64,000 nt of DNA, from assembly GCF_022603395.1 (NCBI RefSeq), contig NZ_JAIBKA010000009.1:62001-126000 (forward strand), read 5' to 3'. The position numbers and the translations under genes were made by a program. Positions 59,425-64,000 of this stretch are shown here, piece after piece (position 1 is the stretch's first letter; every line of letters starts with the position of its first letter). The notes beneath the pieces were generated by a model, which searched no databases, was not told the origin of the DNA, and saw nothing but the letters and a program-made list of their open reading frames with translations. Source of the DNA: Desulfoferrobacter suflitae (GTDB lineage: Bacteria; Desulfobacterota; Syntrophobacteria; Syntrophobacterales; Syntrophobacteraceae).

Positions 59425-60153
59425 TTGAAGCTTCCTCGAGAAACTTTTAACAATTTGGAAGGCGACAAACAGCAAAGAATTCTTGCAATAGCAATTGATG
59501 AATTTGCATCGCATGGCTTTCGCCAGGCCAGTATGAACCGCATGGTGCAGAAGCTGGCCATCGCTAAGGGATCCCTCTTCCAATATTTTGTCAATAAGGA
59601 GGGGTTGTTCCGGGTGATCTTCGACCATGCTGTGGAGCTGGTGAGGCGTTCTTTGCGCCAAGTCAGGCAAGATACGGCGGAGCAGGATTTTTTTCAGCGC
59701 ATCGGTCAAAGCCTGTCAGCCGGAATCAGGTTTATCCAAAAACATCCCAAAATTTATCGTATCTACCTCAAAATGATTTTTCAGGAAGATTTCCCACTGC
59801 GTGCCGAATTCCTACAGCAGGTGCATCTTTTTTCCAGTGAATACCTGCGCCCCCTGGTGGAGAAGGGCATAGCCGACGGCGAGCTGCGTTCCGATCTGGA
59901 CGTCAACATGACCGTCTTTTTTCTCGATGCGCTCATGGACCGTTTTCTGCAAGCTTACTGTGTTTCCTTCCTGGATGCCGGAGCCGGGATATACGGTGCA
60001 TCCGAGAGTGACCTGGAGCGTTATGTCGATGAATTCATCGGACTCATTCGCACCGGCATGAGCGCGGCGGTGTCCGAGGGGAAGGCAGTGGATCGAACCG
60101 GAAACGGCTTTGGTTTGCAGATGGCGGTCGGCATGGAGCGCGAGGTCGAATAG
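59425..60153 (+). CDS. TetR-family transcriptional regulator
   Basis: 242 residues from a TTG at 59425. The N-terminal TetR DNA-binding domain reads QQRILAIAIDEFASHGFRQA, SMNRMVQKLAIAKGSLFQYF, NKEGLFRVIFDHAVELVRRS. The C-terminal ligand domain contains QKHPKIYRIYLKMIFQEDF. The TTG start has AGG 9 bases upstream. The upstream frame (to 59290) would place the -10 and operator inside the gene and is unlikely. It may repress itself and the following mqnE-mqnC genes. The ligand is unknown. Confidence 0.8.
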   Translation: MKLPRETFNNLEGDKQQRILAIAIDEFASHGFRQASMNRMVQKLAIAKGSLFQYFVNKEGLFRVIFDHAVELVRRSLRQVRQDTAEQDFFQRIGQSLSAGIRFIQKHPKIYRIYLKMIFQEDFPLRAEFLQQVHLFSSEYLRPLVEKGIADGELRSDLDVNMTVFFLDALMDRFLQAYCVSFLDAGAGIYGASESDLERYVDEFIGLIRTGMSAAVSEGKAVDRTGNGFGLQMAVGMEREVE

Positions 60154-60205
60154 CAGGGCGGGATTGGACGGGCTGCATGACGGCCGGGACAGGATCATAC
60201 GACTC

Positions 60206-61315
60206 ATGGTGAACTACTCTTGGTATAAGCAACTGCAACTGGGGGACATTTTTGCAAAGGTCGAAGCCGGTGAGAGACTGACCTTTGCAGATGGGCAGCG
60301 TCTTTTCGCATGCTCCGATGTGCTCGCTGTCGGCGCCCTTGCCCACAAGGTGCGCCTGCGCCTGCACGGCAATAGGGCCTTCTACGTGATGAATCAACAC
60401 ATAAACTATTCCAACATCTGCGTGAATGGGTGCAGATTTTGTGCTTTCGGCCGCCAAAAGGGCGATCCCCTGGCTTTTCAGCTGACGGCAGCCGATGTCC
60501 ACCACAAGATGCACGACAGCCTCACCGCGCCCATTACCGAGGTGCACATGGTCGGCGGGTGTCATCCCGACCTTCCACTTGCGTATTTTGAAGATCTTCT
60601 TCGGACAATAAAGCAAGTGAGGCCGGATGTGCTCATTAAGGCGTTTACGGTTGTCGAAATAGCGCATTTTGCTGCTCTGGAAGGCTGCTCCAGCCGTGAG
60701 GTCCTCAGGCGTCTGCGGGCGGCAGGCCTGGATATGCTGCCTGGCGGCGGGGCGGAAATATTCAGTCCGCGTGTGCGGGCGCTGCTGTGCCCCGCAAAAC
60801 TGAGCGGTGAAGGCTGGTTGAGGGTTGCACGGGAGGCTCACGAGCTGGGCATTAAGTCCAATGCTACGATGCTTTACGGTCATGTGGAAAGTAACGAAGA
60901 AAAGCTCGACCATATGCTCGCTTTGCGGGCGTTACAGGATGAAACTCAAGGTTTTGTCTGTTTTATCCCGTTGCCGTTTCAGCCGGCCAACACCCAGGTA
61001 TGCGAAGTCGGGCCCACAACCGGCGTGGAAGATCTTAAAACCATGGCTGTCAGCCGGCTGATGCTCGACAATATTCCTCACCTGAAGGCCTACTGGATCA
61101 TGCTGACGGTGAAGCTGGCTCAGGTGGCCCTGCATTTTGGCGCCGATGACTTTGACGGTACGGTGGTCGAGGAAAAGATCGGACACATGGCTGGAGCCGA
61201 ATCCGAGCAGTCGCTCACGCGCCAGGAATTGGAACGTACGATTCGAGATGCGGGCTTTGATCCTGTCGAACGCAACTGTTTTTTCCACAAGGTATCCAAT
61301 TGTCATCGTGTTTAG
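60206..61315 (+). CDS. mqnE: Aminofutalosine synthase
   Basis: 369 residues. The radical SAM motif is CVNGCRFC in INYSNICVNGCRFCAFGRQ. HMVGGCHPDLPLAYFEDLLR, AAGLDMLPGGGAEIFSPRV and NIPHLKAYWIMLTVKLAQVA are the MqnE marks. It joins 3-[(1-carboxyvinyl)oxy]benzoate to SAM, giving aminofutalosine in the futalosine route to menaquinone. The start is the ATG at 60206 (MVNYSWYKQ). It lies 52 bases after the TetR gene. Confidence 0.93.
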   Translation: MVNYSWYKQLQLGDIFAKVEAGERLTFADGQRLFACSDVLAVGALAHKVRLRLHGNRAFYVMNQHINYSNICVNGCRFCAFGRQKGDPLAFQLTAADVHHKMHDSLTAPITEVHMVGGCHPDLPLAYFEDLLRTIKQVRPDVLIKAFTVVEIAHFAALEGCSSREVLRRLRAAGLDMLPGGGAEIFSPRVRALLCPAKLSGEGWLRVAREAHELGIKSNATMLYGHVESNEEKLDHMLALRALQDETQGFVCFIPLPFQPANTQVCEVGPTTGVEDLKTMAVSRLMLDNIPHLKAYWIMLTVKLAQVALHFGADDFDGTVVEEKIGHMAGAESEQSLTRQELERTIRDAGFDPVERNCFFHKVSNCHRV

Positions 61316-61408
61316 GGAAATGATTTTTGGCTATGGCAAAAATATTATCTTGGAAGCCTTAGTCTTTCACGATTGAGCGGTTCCCCGCGCAGCAGGATAA
61401 GCAGCAAC

Positions 61409-62464
61409 ATGATGAGCATTGGCGATGTTATCAAGAACGGAACAAGACTGGGTTTTGCAGATGCCCGAGATCTTTACCAAAACGAAGATTTTCATGGGCT
61501 TGGTCACATGGCGCATGCGGTTCGACTGAAAAAACGCCCGGCGGACTATGTCAGTTATGTTATCGACAGGAATATCAATTATTCCAACATCTGTGTCTGT
61601 GGATGTCGGTTCTGCGCTTTTTATCGGCCTCCCGGGGATCGCGAGGGATACGTTCTGAGCCACCAACAGGTGGGCCAAAAAATCGAGGAAACCCTGGCGC
61701 TGGGCGGAACTCAGATACTCATGCAGGGCGGGCATCATCCGGATTTGCCCCTGGCGTTCTATGAAGAACTCCTCGGCTTCATCAAGAGTCGCTACCCGAT
61801 CCATATCCACGCGTTCTCACCCCCGGAAATTGTGCACTTCAGCAAGCTCGAGGCCATTGCCGTGGAGCAGGTCATCTCCCGGCTGAAAGCGGCGGGGCTG
61901 GATTCGATACCGGGGGGTGGAGCGGAAATTTTGGTGGATTCGGTGCGGAGCCGTGTTTCTCCAAACAAGTGTTCCTCCCAAGAGTGGCTTGACGTCATGG
62001 AGCAGGCGCACCGCCAGGGCATGCGCACCACTGCAACCATGATGTTCGGTCACCTGGAAGCTCTCGAGGATAGATTGGAGCATCTTTTCGCCTTGCGCGA
62101 CCTGCAGGATCGAACGGGGGGATTCACTGCCTTTATACCCTGGGCTTTCCAGCCTCAGAACACCGCCATCGCAAGGCCCGCGGAAACGGCCGTGGCCTAT
62201 CTGAGGCTCCTGGCCATTGCGCGACTGGTTCTGGATAATTTTGACAACATCCAGGCTTCCTGGGTCACCATGGGGCCTAAGGTAGCCCAGCTGGCGCTGC
62301 ATTTCGGGGCGAACGACTTTGGTTCGACCATGATTGAAGAAAATGTCGTGGCTGCGGCGGGTGTCAGTTTCCGTTTATCCATCAAGGAGATAAGGCGCAT
62401 CATTGAGGCGGCGGGGTTCAAGCCGCGGCAGAGGACCATGGCCTATCAATGGGTTGCTGATTGA
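61409..62464 (+). CDS. mqnC: Cyclic dehypoxanthinyl futalosine synthase
   Basis: 351 residues. The radical SAM motif lies in INYSNICVCGCRFCAFYRPP, the cluster cysteines being CVCGCRFC (CX3CX2C). MQGGHHPDLPLAFYEELLGF, AAGLDSIPGGGAEILVDSV and the WAFQPQNTAIARP block fit MqnC. It cyclises dehypoxanthinyl futalosine. The ATG at 61409 or 61412 starts it, with AGGATAAG upstream. MqnE and MqnC are paralogues and are easily confused; the PWAFQPQNT segment supports MqnC here. Confidence 0.9.
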   Translation: MMSIGDVIKNGTRLGFADARDLYQNEDFHGLGHMAHAVRLKKRPADYVSYVIDRNINYSNICVCGCRFCAFYRPPGDREGYVLSHQQVGQKIEETLALGGTQILMQGGHHPDLPLAFYEELLGFIKSRYPIHIHAFSPPEIVHFSKLEAIAVEQVISRLKAAGLDSIPGGGAEILVDSVRSRVSPNKCSSQEWLDVMEQAHRQGMRTTATMMFGHLEALEDRLEHLFALRDLQDRTGGFTAFIPWAFQPQNTAIARPAETAVAYLRLLAIARLVLDNFDNIQASWVTMGPKVAQLALHFGANDFGSTMIEENVVAAAGVSFRLSIKEIRRIIEAAGFKPRQRTMAYQWVAD

Positions 62465-62580
62465 GGGCGATTGAAAAGCCCGAAACTCAATTTTCGAACA
62501 AGTGCTTAGACGAATACGCAAGCGGGAAGCTCGAAAGGCCAGGCATTTTGATTTCAAGCAATTCTGCATCGACTGATCAG

Positions 62581-63801
62581 ATGGTTTTGCACAGGGCCGA
62601 GTGGGTTGTTCCAATGGATCGTCCGCCCATTCCGAATGGTGCGGTTTTGGTGTCCGGCGATTCCATTGTGGAAGCGGCTCGCTACCAAGATCTCAAGGCT
62701 TTTTTGTCAAGCGGAGTGCAACAGGTGGAGCATGGTGCCGCCGCTCTTGCCCCCGCTTTGGTCAACGCGCACACGCATCTTGAGCTGTCCTTCCTGCAAG
62801 GCAGAATCCCATTGCCCCAGCGGAGTTTCGCTGATTGGCTGGAGAACCTGTTCTCACTGCGGGTATCGGCGTCGCGGCAGGAACAGCTGGATGGAAGCCG
62901 GCGGGGCAGATGGCAGGTGCTGAAAAGTGGGGCCGGTTTGTATGCCGACACCAGCAACGAGCCCGGTTTGGATGTTTCAGACGAGTTCCCCGCAAGGCAC
63001 ATTTTTCGAGAAATTCTGGGGTTCGATCAATATGATCTGCAGGCGGCAGTGGCTTCGGACATCCGCGCACCACAGGCGGCAGTCGGCCGGACGATCAGCC
63101 TGGCGGCGCATGCCTGCTATTCCACTTCGGCCAGTCTGATTCAGCAAGCCAAAGCATGGTGCCGCGAGCACCGTCTGCCCTTTAGCATCCACGTCGCAGA
63201 ACATGGGGATGAGATCGAATTTCTGCAAACCGGCAGCGGTTATTGCCGCGAATTGTTGCAGCGCCTTGGCAGATGGACCCCCGGCTGGCGAGCACCACAC
63301 ACATCACCCGTGCAGTACCTTGACTCATTAGGCGTTCTGGACCGGGAAACGTTGCTGGTCCATGCGGTGCACATGCGGCAAACCGACTGGGAGACAGTCG
63401 CCGGCAGGGGTTGCGCCGTATGCTTCTGCCCCCGTAGCAACCACAATCTCAATGTCGGCCGGGCGGATATTGAAAAGAGCTTGCGGTATGGAATCCCGGC
63501 CTGCCTGGGGACGGATAGCCTGGCCAGCAACAGTGATCTCGACCTGTTTGCTGAAGCAGTGCACCTTCTGAATCACCATCCGAAGGTCTCTCCCGATGCC
63601 GTCTTTTTCATGATGACGCACGGCGGGGCCCGGGCACTCAAACAGGCTCAACGATTCGGAAGCCTGGCCAGGGGAAGGCATTCGACTTTTTTGTCGATCA
63701 ACTTACCCGGCGCAACGGGTTTGTCCCGGCTGAGTGAAAAACTCATACATCAGGGTCATAGAGGAGAATGGAAGTGGGTCAATTGCCTCCGGAACAATTG
63801 A
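62581..63801 (+). CDS. Amidohydrolase, probable aminofutalosine deaminase
   Basis: 406 residues. Metal-dependent amidohydrolase with HTHLELSF (HxH metal pair), SIHVAEHGDEIEFLQTGSG (His), LLVHAVHMRQTDW (His), and LGTDSLASNSDLDLFAEAVH (Asp). These are the marks of the cytosine/adenosine deaminase branch. Its place between mqnC and mqnA points to the step turning aminofutalosine into futalosine. That assignment is by neighbourhood. The frame starts at a TTG at 62461, but the ATG at 62581 fits the family. Its last 28 bases overlap the mqnA frame. Confidence 0.8.
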   Translation: MVLHRAEWVVPMDRPPIPNGAVLVSGDSIVEAARYQDLKAFLSSGVQQVEHGAAALAPALVNAHTHLELSFLQGRIPLPQRSFADWLENLFSLRVSASRQEQLDGSRRGRWQVLKSGAGLYADTSNEPGLDVSDEFPARHIFREILGFDQYDLQAAVASDIRAPQAAVGRTISLAAHACYSTSASLIQQAKAWCREHRLPFSIHVAEHGDEIEFLQTGSGYCRELLQRLGRWTPGWRAPHTSPVQYLDSLGVLDRETLLVHAVHMRQTDWETVAGRGCAVCFCPRSNHNLNVGRADIEKSLRYGIPACLGTDSLASNSDLDLFAEAVHLLNHHPKVSPDAVFFMMTHGGARALKQAQRFGSLARGRHSTFLSINLPGATGLSRLSEKLIHQGHRGEWKWVNCLRNN

Positions 63802-64000
63802 AGTTGGGAAGAATCGGGTTCTTAAATGTGCTGCCGGTATATTATCCGCTCGAATATGGACAGGTGCCCCACTCTTTTCACCTCGTTTGCGGCACGCCGG
63901 CGTATTTGAATCGGCTCATGGCCGGAGGCGAGCTCGATCTCAGTGTGGTATCGTCCATCGAATACGCGCGCCATCCGGAGCGCTACTATGTGCTTCCCGA
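63774..64000 (+). CDS. mqnA: Chorismate dehydratase, N-terminal part (3' end outside window)
   Basis: About 75 residues are visible: LKLGRIGFLNVLPVYYPLEY, LVCGTPAYLNRLMAGGELDL, SVVSSIEYARHPERYYVLP. This matches the MqnA start, which forms 3-[(1-carboxyvinyl)oxy]benzoate, the first step of the futalosine pathway. The GTG at 63774 has GAGGAG 7 bases upstream. An ATG at 63768 has its site too close. The frame is still open at the right window edge. Confidence 0.85.
   Translation, partial: MGQLPPEQLKLGRIGFLNVLPVYYPLEYGQVPHSFHLVCGTPAYLNRLMAGGELDLSVVSSIEYARHPERYYVLP

Noticed and set aside
1-64000. CRISPR arrays, tRNA and rRNA genes
   Set aside because: No regularly spaced repeats and no cloverleaf or rRNA-like stretches noticed on either strand by eye. 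A tRNAscan-type search would settle this.

Overview
The window looks like chromosome of an anaerobic deltaproteobacterium, most likely a sulfate reducer or syntroph of the Syntrophobacterales/Desulfobacterota type. The reasons are the futalosine menaquinone genes, the anaerobic (cbi-type) cobalamin genes, a cobalamin-riboswitch-controlled radical SAM peptide system, a deltaproteobacterial type of mobile element, and arsM. This is an impression from gene content and protein style, not from a database match.

Layout. 1-6934: the end of arsM, then a decayed accessory region: broken DUF1156 DNA methylase, broken PLD-SNF2 helicase, broken DUF6361 gene, an intact DUF6883/DUF4926 pair, and an IS21-type remnant. 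It stops exactly at the 3' end of the tmRNA gene (6935-7292, minus). 7406-16817: one minus-strand envelope/signalling operon (periplasmic binding lipoprotein, sensor kinase, REC-STAS regulator, TlpA-like thioredoxin, GAF-GAF-TM-rhodanese protein, MauE/DoxX membrane protein, two lipoproteins). Its sensor kinase is split by an insertion sequence at about 13456-14867. 17098-18905: cobalamin riboswitch, terminator, 37-residue precursor peptide and radical SAM/SPASM maturase (cbpA-cbpB). 18987-23393: wHTH regulator, FAD enzyme, zinc alcohol dehydrogenase, HtrA-like protease lacking PDZ, and a duplicated-domain protein.

23485-28876: a corA magnesium-transporter gene cut by a complete 4321-bp transposon (24284-28604) with 36-bp imperfect inverted ends and a 6-bp target duplication. 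Removing the element and one duplication restores a 354-codon corA in frame. The transposon carries a Mu-type DDE transposase, a TnsC/ExeA-type ATPase, a primase-type (CHC2) zinc-finger protein, a DUF6431 zinc protein, and a divergent SEC-C/TPR gene as apparent cargo.

28938-35962: a cysteine-cluster protein coupled to a methyltransferase-like protein, LUD protein, M42 peptidase, secreted hypotheticals, and a GT2/DUF2304 pair. 36101-41397: cbiD-cbiET-cbiF-cbiG-cbiH, an overlapping plus-strand set of corrin-ring methylation and hydrolysis genes. 41394-53563: housekeeping genes (lapA-like, HIT, UPF0280, guaA, guaB, ppx/gppA, Sua5/YciO, sppA, rpsA, cmk, rpoH). 53576-59081: a double-domain PlsB-type acyltransferase, recN and an ATP-grasp protein. 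59318-64000: TetR with a near-consensus promoter and an overlapping palindromic operator, then mqnE, mqnC, a probable aminofutalosine deaminase and the start of mqnA, i.e. the early menaquinone steps from chorismate.

Most promising for novelty: (i) the four-gene transposon with its primase-like zinc finger and SEC-C cargo, with ends and target duplication readable to the base; (ii) the riboswitch-controlled peptide/radical SAM pair, whose product is unknown to me; (iii) the operon joining a periplasmic binding protein, two-component signalling and thiol-redox/rhodanese-like proteins.
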